The position numbers and the translations under genes are program-made. Under the pieces are notes generated by a model. That model had not been told where the DNA came from, searched no databases, and saw only the letters and a list, made by a program, of their open reading frames with translations. Below are positions 12,397 to 23,160 of a stretch of 64,000 nt of DNA, in pieces. Within the stretch, counting starts at the first letter, position 1. Every line of letters begins with the position of its first letter. Origin of the DNA: Epiperipatus broadwayi (taxonomy: Eukaryota; Onychophora; Udeonychophora; Euonychophora; Peripatidae); the NCBI GenBank assembly GCA_028023455.1, contig JAQFVV010012423.1, forward strand, positions 9,654,269 to 9,718,268, read 5' to 3'.

Positions 12397-13596
12397 GTGC
12401 TTGATGTCACTGAGTTATACGGATCAATTAATAGAAATAGGTCCATTGATATAGTAAAAGAAGAGCTTATGAACAACGATGTGGATCAAAAAAAGATAGC
12501 TTTCATAATTGATTTCTTAAAATGGCTTAACAACAACATTGTGGCAACATTCAATAATCAATGTTACCAAATGAACGATGGATGGCCGATGGGATTACCC
12601 ATGAGCGGTATCATCTCAAGTATCGTACTTAATTATTTTGAAAAAAGTATTATTCCTAAATATGAACAAACACTTAAGTTAATTGTATACACAAGATACA
12701 TTGACGACCTTTTCATCGCTGCTACTGAAGAAATTATAGATAAAATTAAACAGGACATACAAGACAGTACGCAGCTGAAGCTAAACACAGAAATGGAAGA
12801 TCGTGAAGGGAAAACTAAATACTTGGATATGTATGTGCAAAGAGAAGATCAAAGACTAAATTATACAATGATTATAAAACCAATAGAAAAAAGAGGCAAT
12901 ATTCAACCTACTTCAAACACGCCTTCTATTCATAAATTAGCTGGTTTAGCGTCTTTCTTGCATAGGAATGAGCAACTTTGCAGATTTGAATCGGACAAAA
13001 GAACAAACTTAATCTTATATAGAAACGATTTATTAGATTTCGGCTTCAAGCATTACACAATTGATAGGAAGATTAGACAATTTTACAGTAAATTAAACAG
13101 CAATGTTATTAAGCAGCAGAAAAATAGAATTTTGTTACCATATATTGCAACTACCCATAGAAAATTTTACTCAGTGTTTAATAAAGAATTTCAACTAAGC
13201 TTTCATACACCCCCTAATACAAATAGACTTATTAATAACACCAAAGACATTATAATACCCAACAACACCTCTCAGGCTGTATATAATATTTCATGTCCAG
13301 AAAATAACTGCATGGCATCATACTATGGGGAAACGAAAGCAACTCTTTCTACAAGATTATCCCAGCACAGATATTCTTACAATAAGGCCCAAGTAGACCC
13401 AAATTGCAACTCAATATTTGCAATACATCAGAAATCAGCTGGTCATGCATGTGAACCTAAAAATGCAAGAATAGTTTGCAGGGAGAGAAATGACATTAAG
13501 AGAAAAGTTAAAGAAGCATGTTTTATTGCTATTGATGATAAGGCTATGAATAGGAAAGATGCGTGTTACAAAATCTCTAAGAAATGGATCATTTAG
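12397..13596 (+). pseudogene. PLE-A reverse transcriptase palm/thumb plus GIY-YIG endonuclease
   Basis: This 399-codon frame covers the C-terminal two thirds of a Penelope-like polyprotein. Near residues 1-11 is LDVTELYGSI (the first catalytic aspartate region). WPMGLPMSGIISS lies near 65-77, RYIDDLFIA (catalytic YxDD) near 99-107, and KYLDMYV near 145. The endonuclease starts near residue 293 with YNISCPENNCMASYYGET, giving the CxxxxC pair and the GIY-YIG equivalent. It continues with HQKSAGH and the glutamate-bearing KEACFI. PLE proteins act by copying their RNA at a nicked target and cap-like DNA ends. The annotated start is only the first methionine after a frameshift, so the gene is broken upstream. 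Confidence 0.9.
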
Positions 13597-13677
13597 AGCT
13601 GACGCATTTATTTTCAACTAATTTACATATATCAGCATATTTTAGCATATACCAACACGCTATGCTTATTCTTTGTT

Positions 13678-13720
13678 GCCCATGATTATGAGAGCTAAGT
13701 TCTCTTAAAAGCGCTCGGGC
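13678..13720 (+). ncRNA. Hammerhead-like RNA motif in PLE-A 3' region
   Basis: Outer stem GCCC (13678-13681) pairs with GGGC (13717-13720). Inside are ATGATTAT, the GAGA/TCTC hairpin (13690-13693 with 13701-13704), TTAAAA and GCGCTC. The motif begins 82 nt after the stop codon. Its outer-stem pairs differ from PLE-B and PLE-C yet remain complementary. Confidence 0.55.
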
Positions 13721-13819
13721 ATTATTCTTTAGATATTATAATTATTTCGAGTTTATAATATATTGTTATTTAATCCTGATGAAGCTCGGTTGTTGTGCGC
13801 GTATTTGCGCATTAAAATT

Positions 13820-13832
13820 AATAGCTCTTATT
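13820..13832. repeat. 13-bp target site duplication, right copy (PLE-A)
   Basis: This is a perfect repeat of 10522-10534. Confidence 0.85.
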
Positions 13833-14589
13833 TTGAATTTTCTTATATTTTGAAGCATAATCTATAAGGGGTAATAAATGCAAATCAAATCCATAAAAAG
13901 GGGACTGATTATTTAACAAATACACATGACTTTGTTATATAAGAATTAAAGTTAAATGTAACAACAACATCCTATTGTATGGGAAGAGAGTTTTTAATTT
14001 TAAATATCTCATTGTAATTAAGGGGAATAGAAATGTTCAAATGTTTATATGTGTTACTGTATTATATTGTTATATAATGTTATCAATATTGTTATTTATT
14101 AAGTTACTTAGTAGTTTAAAATAATTATTGAAATATCTTGTAAACAATATTATTAAAGTTAATATTAAAATAATAAAAAAAATCAAGTCAGATGTCACAT
14201 GACTTAATTTAATAAAGCTCATATAAAGTTAATATTTTAAAAATTAAATTAAGAATTTAAAGTTGCATTTCTTTTGTTAAAATCATCATCGTTATATAAT
14301 CATCAGAAAAAATGAACTGTAATATACACATTAAACAAAACATATAGTTTAAGATTCGAAGGAGAAATTAATTCAGTACAAGATATTGCATAACAATTAT
14401 TTGGAAAAATATTTTTTAAATGGGATCTTAAATTATTGCAAACTGCCTTGATCATGTAAGTCATTGATTAAATATATTGTAAATTTATTAAAGTATGTTT
14501 ATTTGTAGGAAATCAGAGAGTTATAAATTATGATTACAATTTAGATAACAATAGTTATTTACTAAATACAAAGTAAATTAATATACTAT
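13833..14589. other. AT-rich DNA, no gene seen
   Basis: The only notable item is a 21-bp segment at 14185-14205 that recurs exactly, reverse-complemented, at 27309-27329. No coding signal was seen. Confidence 0.55.
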
Positions 14590-14722
14590 TCATGCATAAA
14601 CCTGCATATATATGTAATGTATGTGGGATTTGAACTTAGACTTTCACACAACCCCCAACTCTTCATGGTATCTCATATTGCTGACCCACCTAATCTCATA
14701 CATGTTGAAAAGATAAATAATC

Positions 14723-14765
14723 ACCAATATCATATTTCATGCTAAACCAACAATCATCAGTTGGT
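14723..14765 (-). ncRNA. Type I hammerhead ribozyme, copy A
   Basis: On the minus strand the order is ACCAA (14765-14761), CTGATGA (14760-14754), a stem II region with TGTT pairing AGCA around a GGTTT loop, GAAA (14738-14735), TATGA, then T and A, then TTGGT (14727-14723) pairing with ACCAA. All conserved core bases are present. Position 10.1-11.1 is a U-U mismatch. Stem III is only two pairs (A-U, U-A). The cleavage position would be after A17 at 14728. Confidence 0.7.
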
Positions 14766-15225
14766 CCAGATTACTATCTTCACACATATATACAATCAGT
14801 GTTCAGCTTTATCTTAAGATAGCCAATCTTCATACTTTAATGGACAAGGTTCAAACTACTCCAATTTCACAACTGTTCAGTCTTTCATTTTATTGAAAAT
14901 CTGATGATGAAATGTTCAAAGCCCATGTTAGTTCCAGGGTTATCATCCTATCCATGTTGACATTAAGTCATTCTGACCCGTCATGTACAGGAAAATAATC
15001 CATTTTTACATACACATGCCAGGGATGGGCAGACCTTTGTGCACTATGTTTCAACATGTAAATTAATACATTATACAGGCTTAAAACTGTATATGTATAT
15101 ATATGTAATGTATGCGGGATTCAAACTCAAACTTTTATATGACCCTCAACTTTCCTTGCCATCTCATATTTCTGACCCATCTGATCACACACATGTTGAA
15201 AAGATAGTTGAAAAGATAGATAATC

Positions 15226-15269
15226 ACCAATATACATATTTTGTGCTAAACCAACACTCATCAGTTGGT
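15226..15269 (-). ncRNA. Type I hammerhead ribozyme, copy B (one core change)
   Basis: The same fold as copy A, offset by 503 bp: ACCAA/TTGGT outer stem, CTGATGA (15264-15258), and a five-pair stem II GTGTT/AGCAC that includes the consensus G10.1-C11.1 pair. The GAAA box reads AAAA (G12 to A). TATGTA and TA follow before the closing stem. The G12 change would be expected to weaken or abolish cleavage. Confidence 0.65.
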
Positions 15270-15463
15270 CCAGATTACCATTTTCACACATATATGCAAT
15301 CAGTGTTCAGCTTTGAAAAAGCATAATATAAGGTGAGACAAAATTGTCATCATCACAAACAATGGGTATCCTAATTTGACTTGAAAAAATACCAGATTAT
15401 TAAAAAGAATAAGTAATAAAATGAAATGTATTCCAGAAAAATAAATAATTTTTTTACATTGTA

Positions 15464-16425
15464 TAATTCATTAAGAAATTCTTTGCAAAAGAGTTCTAAA
15501 ACTGAAGCATGTTATATCAATTGTAATGAAAGTAGTTAATTTTATTTATGGAAGAGCTTTAAATTACAAACAATTCATAACATTTTTGAAAGAAATTGAA
15601 TGTGACTTTATTGATATTCCACATCATAAGAACGCAAGACAGTTTAATTTTGCAAAAGTGTTAAAATGATTTCATGATTTGTTGGATAAAATTGTTAACT
15701 TCTTAAATGTTAAAGACTAACTTAATGAATTTTGTGAATTAAAAGATGAGCAATGGCTAAATAACTTTTTCTTTTTCATTGATATATTAACATATCAAAA
15801 TGAATTAAATTTATCATTATGAGAGAAAGAATTATATAATTATAATATATATACAAATATCACATCATTTATGACAAAACTAAAGTTATTTTTACAACAA
15901 TTTCAAAAGAAACCTTAACTCACTTTCCAATCTTGCAAAAAAGCAAAAAAAAACACTTAAAATATGCTAATTTTAAAAAATATGAGGCAATAATAGAAGA
16001 ATTTGCTAGGAGATTTAAAGGTTTTCACAAAATATTTAAAGATGTAGCTTTAGTAAGCCTACTATTTACTTGTAATGTCACCACTACACCCCTTACATCC
16101 AGTTAGAGCTGATAAATTTACAATCAAAATTAATATTTAAGAACAAAGTTGCTGAAAAAACAAGAACATTTTTATGTCTTTTTAAATCCAAAAATGTTTA
16201 AAACTATTTTGAATAATGCTCAGAAATATTTGACATTCTTTGGATCAGCATAACTATGTGAAGCTACACTTTTTTAATGAAGAATACAAAGAGCAAAATC
16301 AGTTCATAAATAATGGTTGAAAATTTAAAAGCTATTCTACAAATAGCCATTTGTGAATTGAATTTCAGTTTTGATGCAGTCATAAACTAGGAGCATTCCA
16401 AATTCAATTCCTCACATTAAAGCTT
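15464..16425 (+). pseudogene. hAT (Charlie/GTF2IRD2-like) transposase, C-terminal half, decayed
   Basis: Conceptual translation across several frames shows the C-terminal half of a Charlie-type hAT transposase. Recognisable pieces are LCKRVLKLKHVISIVMKVVN, FIYGRALNYKQFITFLKEIE, a DEQWLNNFFFFIDILTYQNE segment followed by LNL, SFMTKLKLFLQQ, and QLELINLQSKLIFKNK. It ends with ENLKAILQIAICEL, the hAT dimerisation region. Internal stops and frameshifts are frequent. The N-terminal half and terminal repeats are not seen. The other hAT copy at 23161 has the N-terminal half, and they overlap only around the MKVVNFI region. They look like independent old copies. Confidence 0.8.
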
Positions 16426-16659
16426 TTGTAACTATAAGTTTTCTTTATTTACTTTGTTATCATAACAATAAAAATGTTTGTTACAAATTTTAGTTTTTAT
16501 CTATAATCGATTTCTAATTAGATTAAAATATGTTTTTTGATAATTCTAGTAAATTAACTCCTTTTAAGTTCCGAATTTTTTTGTTGAATCATTCAATCTA
16601 TTTCATCCTGCATTATGATAAGAAAAGTTCATTTGTCCCACTGATGAAACAAGTTACCC

Positions 16660-17350
16660 ATTTCTGATTTTCTCGAGATATCAGTATGTTATAGTTTCTT
16701 GGTGAGGACCCTGTACGATAAACCCCTACAAAGCATTAAACCACCATTAGCAGTTTATATTATGCTTCTAGGTCATGTATATTAGAATATTCCTTCAACA
16801 AATGGTTGGCAACAACCATTAATATTAATGTAATAAAAAACGAAAATCTGTTAAAGTTAATAAAATAGATTTATTGTAAATTTACTGAACACACCAAGTA
16901 AAGTTTATTAAAAATTTATCACTTTATTTTTTAATATATACTTGAAATAAGACTCTATAATCACCTTAAATAATACAACTGTGATATAACATTTATTGAT
17001 TAAATACTTCAATGGGTATTAAGTTGAAAACCTTTAGTCATTAATATCATCTAAAGGCAATCATAGAGCAAATCTTTTAATGACAATAATTTCAATGACT
17101 AAAATAATAAATCAATGAGTAGGCATGTATAAGACGAACTTGGGATGTGTGTACATATATATTTTCATTTTACTAAGAAGACAACAACAATACACATTAT
17201 ATTTTAATATTCATCACATGCAAACATATATTACATTAGTACTTAGATAAATATGCATTTCAGCCTGCATAAAAAGATCATCATCATCAAAGACCTTAGT
17301 AATAAGACAGAATACCCTATTTATAAAAATCTGAATTATAGAAACAAAAT
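16660..17350 (+). repeat. Interspersed repeat family X, copy 1
   Basis: This is an imperfect reverse complement of 21690-22375. Landmarks are GTGAGGACC near 16702 and its partner near 22330, the GGTATTAAGTTGAAAACC-like block near 17010, and AATATGCATTT near 17248. No coding capacity was recognised. Family identity is unknown. Confidence 0.7.
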
Positions 17351-17539
17351 CATCATGCAAATAATTAACCATACTGAAATATACTTTAAAATTTATAGAT
17401 AAGTATGGAGATTATATTTGCAGAAATACACATCAAAATACATTATGAAACAATGCATAAAATCTTTGGTATCTATTTTCTAAACACATATAATATTTTT
17501 ATAGTGTATGGTATATATGTAGTTGTGACAAATACCAGT

Positions 17540-19010
17540 TTGCTTAAAGCTTTAATTAAAAGTCTAGTCTACGTCAACGATATCTCCACAAAATCAGCAT
17601 CCTGCACTCGCGTTACAGCCGCCAATAACTCTTCACTTTATTATTTTTTTTAAAACAAATTATTTAAATGTTGGTCATACTAAACTATTTTAAAATTAAA
17701 TAGTCTTCAGAGATATCTATTATTCTTTTATCATTTAAAACAATTTACATCATTTTGAGGATGATTTGTAAGAGTTAAACTATTGATTTTAATTCAATAT
17801 TTCTTTTCAATAAACAATTTAGTAATGAAGTTTAACTCCCAAAAGTATCCTATTAATATTTTTGTGATATATCTTAAACTATAATTAATGAATTGTTGAC
17901 TAATAATCAATAATGCATTGATTTAAAAATTAGAGATTGGATTAATATATATAAAACAGAAATGACTTAAAAATTTGACATAAACTAATGACTTGATAAA
18001 CCTAAATTTAAAAGAAAAGTTGATTTAAATTTAATTTTAAGTTCATAACAGCTATAAATTAAAATGATTTTTTGAGTTTTATATCTACGAGTAGCTGTCA
18101 ACACAGTTTCATCATCAGTTACAGAACTCTGTTTAAAATGCATTGATGAGGTTAAAATTATAGGATCTAGTATTTTTTTCATAGAAGATTTAAAATATTT
18201 ATAGCCACAATCAGATTTGCAGTGTCACAGTTAGTTTTCAATTATTTGATGAGTATATCAGTGATGTTCAAGGTATTAATGGCTGTCATGCAGTTAAACT
18301 CATTCTAGAATAAGAATGAAACTGTTTCAGATAATATGCTCTATATACTCAAATAGAACTTAAGTGTAAACTAACAATGCATGGTAGCTTAACATGATGT
18401 TACAAAAATATTCTTTAGTTACACATTGATTTTGACAATATGATAATAAACCAAGTGATACATATCAGTTTTAGAGTAATTAAATTTAATAAACAATGTG
18501 ATATAAATTTTTAATTCTGATTTTAATTAATCTGATATCATGTAATTTTTCTGGAAGTTGTTACTTAAATTCTGCTCAAGTAACTTCTTCATCTAAAGAC
18601 ACTATTAAACTTATAAAAGATAATTTTTTTTTTCTCTCTGCAAACCAAATTTTAAAACATGAATTATATAACTTAATTTTTAAAAAAAATCTAAGTTAAA
18701 GAATATTAAAAAGTATTTTAGGTAACATATTTAAAACTCACTATATCAATGTGTGTGCAACATTTATTAAAATAAGATTGTAACCTGTTATGATAATTAA
18801 GAATCTGCATCTGATGTTTTCCTGAAGATTTGTGAATATATTAACCTATGAGCTATTACTAACGGTTGAATATAATTTAAAGTTAATTTTTTCTGAAGGT
18901 ATTGAACACTTATTATTAGATGATGGACACAGTCCAACTAATAAATACAGTCTGCATTCTGATGTTTAAATACTATTTTTCTTTTCCTCTAGCCAATCTA
19001 GTTAAATTTT
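17540..19010 (+). repeat. Interspersed repeat family Y, copy 1
   Basis: This copy aligns in the same orientation with 25250-26686 and, after a 1.96 kb interruption, with 28647-28795. Landmarks are CTTAAACTATA near 17874, TCTGATATCATGTA near 18529, and the CCAAATTTTAAAACATGAAT block at 18645-18664. Near 18800-18955 copy 1 carries about 150 bp that copy 2 lacks, flanked by similar CTGCATCTGATGTTT and CTGCATTCTGATGTTT segments. The family is unrecognised and non-coding. Confidence 0.7.
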
Positions 19011-21689
19011 GAGATGGCTATCTATCTCAAATTTTCCCAATTGGAGTTAAAAAAAATTGCTCTCAATATGCAATTTAATCTCCCATAGATAATCTTCATT
19101 TTATGTATTATATTACCTTATTATTTAATTGTATTTCTATTTAGATGTAACCTATGTTGTGGTTTTTAATGTTTACTATTATTCTATCTCTCTTATATAA
19201 CAGCATTTTCAAATTGTTCTTCTTTCATTCTCAGTTGTAATCAAACTTTATCTAGTGTTTCTTTCTTTTGTGGTAACTGTGGATAATGCTTTTCTGTCCT
19301 GTGAGTATTTAGTTTATCTTTTTTCTGTTATGAAGAATAAAATTGATGACCAGAAATATTTTTTCTGATCAAATCTTTCTGGGTGTCTAATGTATAAATA
19401 ATGATTTTCCAATGCCCAATCTTGATATTTAATTCAGACTGTAGGTTTTTTTTAACCATTATATTGATCACCTTGTATTTCATATATTTATCTTTTGCAT
19501 CAAGCCTAACTTTATTTGCATTAGAATATACTCTACTTTTGATTTGTCTACTTGCTCTTGTTTTTTCATTCCTTCACACCTTCTATATTTTGTTTCATTT
19601 GTTTTGGGTCTTCTATTTTTTTTAAATTTATCCTGTACATCTTCAATAATTTTTTCTATTATTTTAATATAATTTTTATCCTGATCTCTTTTGATTCTTT
19701 TCTCTAAATTGTTTGTTGCATCTTCTTTTTTTGTTTTAATTCCTCTATTTTATCTTGTACCATTTCATATATTATTTCCATTTGCTTCTGCTTACTTTCT
19801 AGATTTTAATTTGATTGTTCTAAGCAATCTTATATTATATGCTTTTATTGTTCTGGTTCATTATCTATAGTTTGATCTCCTTGCTTATTTTGTTACTTCT
19901 TTCTTTGACAGCTTTTCTCCAATGGTATTTTCATTTTTATATATTGTAAACAGCTGCATAAAAATTCTTTATTTTTATCTTGTACCCCAAAAGTTAAAAA
20001 ATCTCAATGTGTCTATAAAAAAAGATTAATCCTAATAAAAGGTACAAATAAATCATTTCCAGAAGGTGGATATGCATTTGTAATCATATCAATTGGTTTT
20101 TTGTCTATCCAAAACTAGTAATTGAAGGCTACTATCTGTATCAATAATAAAATGAGTTACCTCTTTATTTTACATTTGTTGTGTATACTAGTGATGTTTA
20201 TATTTTTTGTGCATACCAGTGATGCTATCTTGTTATATTTATTGTCTCACAGAGATATAATTTATTTACATATAGTTCATTTGCTAGCTATAGACTTGAA
20301 AATAATGTGATGCAAGATGTGGCAAACTACTGACTCCACAGCATGAGTAGCAAGACATAGCAAGAATTATGATTTGATCCTTTGCATGGGTACAATTCAC
20401 TATGGTATGCATAACCATTATGACAATGACCACACACACTACTTGAAACCTCTCTTTATTTGTTTTAAGAGTTTATATTTTCACATAGTACTATGCCCAG
20501 TAAATTTTGTGATTGCTTTTTCAACTATAACCTTTCTGTGCATCTGATAAGGTCTTAAAATTTACATTGGCTTCTCTATAATACCTTAATTGTATATATA
20601 AAAATCATTACTTATTATACAAATACAAACTTGGATCAGAGCCCCAAAATTACATTGCATGTAAATCACTACTTTCATTGTATTTGAATTAGAATACAAG
20701 TATAATTTATATTCTTCACTGACACATAAATACAAACATATTAATAAATTACACATTTATCAAATAATAAAAAAATTAAAATAATAATATTCAAATAATA
20801 AAAAAATTAAAATTGAATATTTATCTATATTATGTTTATTTTTGGGATGAAGGTCTTGAAATTACAACATTATAAAAGCATATTGCATCCATTTTATTAT
20901 GGACTTTGGCCAATAAAAAATGTACCTTTGTCTTCTTCATGCAATGTAGTAAACTGAGCAGAAAAAATTAAGTGAACTTATTAATAAAAATAGTAATAAA
21001 AATATCGAAATTTTGTCCAATTTTAACATGCCATATGTTATTTTAAAAAGAAATTCATATCACAGAGAATGATAGTATTGGTATATCTGTAATCCTTTTG
21101 GTTTTCCTACTATTTTAAAAAAAGACAAAAGAAATTTTAATTTCAATGAATCAATGGCAGCGATGCTAACATTTACAAAATCATTATTGAACTAATGTAC
21201 ATATTTTAAAATTTAATATTGTATTAATATATTTAGTTGTTGTACATCATCAAAATATGATTTTGATTATTTGTTGTACTTGATGAAAAACTTTTTTTTT
21301 TATTTTGTAATCATTAATGATGAAATTTTTTACTTTGGATATATCATTAATGAAGTACTGATTATCTTGCAACAATGTTGGAAGAAGATTAAATAAAATA
21401 TTGTACTGAACATTCATTAATTATATTTTAAGTTCATAATCAAAATATTATATACAACAATGTAATATTGTATACAGTATTGTGTATTATGAATAAACTC
21501 TGTATACTGTATGATTTTATCATGAAAGTTGCTATTTGCCCCCCCCCCCCAAATCATTTTAAACTTTTTTTAAAGATTGCTATAATGAATAATCGATTGT
21601 AAAACAAATTAATAAGTACAAATTGATGATCATAGCTATCATGAATCATATTAAGGTCAAGCATTAAACTAAGTATATGTGTAATTTGA
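19011..21689. other. T-rich to AT-rich DNA, no gene seen
   Basis: From 19.0 to 20.0 kb the plus strand is strongly pyrimidine-rich. The minus strand reads like a decayed Lys/Glu/Gln-rich segment with many stops, too degraded to name. An imperfect tandem pair of about 27 bp lies at 20759-20812 and a C homopolymer at 21540-21550. Confidence 0.5.
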
Positions 21690-22375
21690 TGCTTACTCCC
21701 CCCCATCCCAGAATAGATTGTTTCAATATTCAGGGTATTTATAAGTAAGGTATTCTATCATATTATTAAGGTATATGATGATTCTTTGTCCCAGGCCTAA
21801 ATGCATATTGCTATAAGTACAAACGCAGCATTTGTTTACATATAATAAGTATTAAATGCCTGTAAAAATTTGTATTATTGTTGCCTGCTTGCTAAAATAA
21901 TAATATATATGCATGTACATCCCAACCTTAGCCAATACATGCCTATTAATTAATTTTATTATTTTAATCATTGAAATTATTAAATCATTAAAAGAATTGA
22001 TCTGTGGTTATCTTTAGATGATATTAAAAATCCTATATGATAACTAAATGTTGTTAACTTAATACCTATTGAGGTACTTTATCAATAGATATTATATTAG
22101 TTGTATTATTTAAAGTTTCTATGGAGCATTATTCTATATATGTGTTCAAAATATAAGATGATAAATTTTTAATAAACTTTGTTTAGTGTAGTCAATAAAT
22201 TTATAATAAATATATTTTATTTATTTAACTGATTTTTGGTTTTTATTATAGTAATATTATCTGCTGCTGCCAACTATTTCTTGAAAGGATAGTGGTGATT
22301 TAAGACTTTGTAGCAATCTATCATGCAAGGTCCTCACTAGAGAATAATAGCATATTGTTATCTTGGAAAAACTGT
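21690..22375 (-). repeat. Interspersed repeat family X, copy 2 (inverted)
   Basis: This is the reverse-complement partner of 16660-17350. The 4.3 kb between the copies is not itself inverted, so they look like separate insertions rather than arms of one element. Confidence 0.7.
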
Positions 22376-23160
22376 CTACATGATGAAACTAGGGGTGACC
22401 TCAGATAGTGAATGTTGGCCATATCTGTAGATGACTTTTTACATAGTATATATTTATTTTTGGTGTCAAAATGGGGCATAATTGCCAAAGAAAATACATT
22501 CTGAGATGATTAAAGTAGCAGTTGCCAGATGTTTGTTATAGTTTTAATTATTTTGAACCTAAAGCAGAGCATGACTAGATCAACTCTAAATAAAAATTGG
22601 ATTTTTTGTAAGGTATTATGATATAAATAACATAACCTAATTAACCTAAATAACATTTAAAATGACAGATATAACTGGCCCAAGGGATTAATAAATAAAA
22701 AAAAGGATGGTTAGATGCTATAAAAAAAAAGAAGAGATCTTCTGGAATGTGTCAAAGTCTATTTGGAGAGAAGATCTATATGATATATTGAAAAGCATAA
22801 GAAAATTTAGCATAGAACTAAGAGAGAAAGATGAAACCAGAAAATGAGAAAAAAAATATCCATTATGATGGGCTTAATAATGCAAGCACTAGAAAAAATA
22901 AGGCAAGTCAAGAAGCAAGATCAGTGCTTACTGAAAGTAAAATTTAACAATTATTTCAACAAAGTCAGCAAGAAATGAAACAAAAATATCAGCAAAGTTA
23001 ACCTGATATAATAGAAAACATTCAGAAGATGAAATATTATACAGTTGGAAGTATATTGGAGGTTGGATATAAGAATCAACATAAAGTAAATCATCAAGAT
23101 GATATTCAAAATCCTGAAAACATAGATTTAATAATGGATGTTGTAGACAATATTATAGAT
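22376..23160. other. A-rich segment, possible decayed coding remnant
   Basis: The plus strand from about 22860 can be read as a Gln/Lys/Ser-rich stretch (for example QQSQQEMKQKYQQ) interrupted by stops. I do not recognise it. It is cut off by the hAT end at 23161. Confidence 0.35.

Larger units (their letters stand above)
10535..13819 (+). mobile_element. PLE-A: Penelope-like element with inverted 5' partial copy
   Basis: This 3285-bp insertion is bracketed by a perfect 13-bp duplication. It has a 47-nt left extension (10535-10581), an inverted partial copy (10582 to about 11750) and a forward copy (about 11735-13819). The inverted arm is a near reverse complement of about 12640-13819. The junction near 11750 falls in shared bases, with AAAGTATTATTCC present on both sides. 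The forward copy holds most of the reverse transcriptase and a full GIY-YIG endonuclease but lacks the N-terminal region and has frameshifts. This layout is known for PLEs. The element is not autonomous. Confidence 0.9.
14590..15330 (-). repeat. tRNA-like repeat with hammerhead, two direct copies (A and B)
   Basis: Segments 14597-14800 and 15090-15320 are direct copies about 500 bp apart. Sense is the minus strand. Each copy reads: upstream segment, hammerhead, then TTGGTGATTATNTATC, then a tRNA-like part. In copy A the tRNA-like part has an A-box-like TGGGTCAGCAA and a B-box-like AGTTCAAATCC about 55 nt apart. Copy B carries a 16-bp internal duplication of AAGATAGTTG-type sequence. A third copy (25094-25205, plus strand) and a diverged fourth (near 57395-57510, plus) occur in the window. 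Schistosome and retrozyme-type repeats are known to combine hammerheads with small non-coding units, and the tRNA-like part suggests a SINE origin. The family name is unknown. Confidence 0.7.

Noticed and set aside
13776-13782. Exact CTGATGA near the PLE-A right end (mirrored near 10613), considered as a second hammerhead
   Set aside because: No GAAA box and no closing outer stem follow at a suitable distance. GCTCGG and GTGCGCG downstream do not make a hammerhead stem II.
16641-16650. CTGATGAAAC in repeat X, and similar CTGATGATGAAA strings near 14896 and 18115 (minus)
   Set aside because: GAAA follows with no room for stem II, and no outer stem pairs. These are chance matches to the core.
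16660-22375. One large transposon with X as its inverted ends
   Set aside because: The interior holds an unrelated Y repeat that also occurs without X at 25250, no target duplication was found, and the X copies are strongly diverged.
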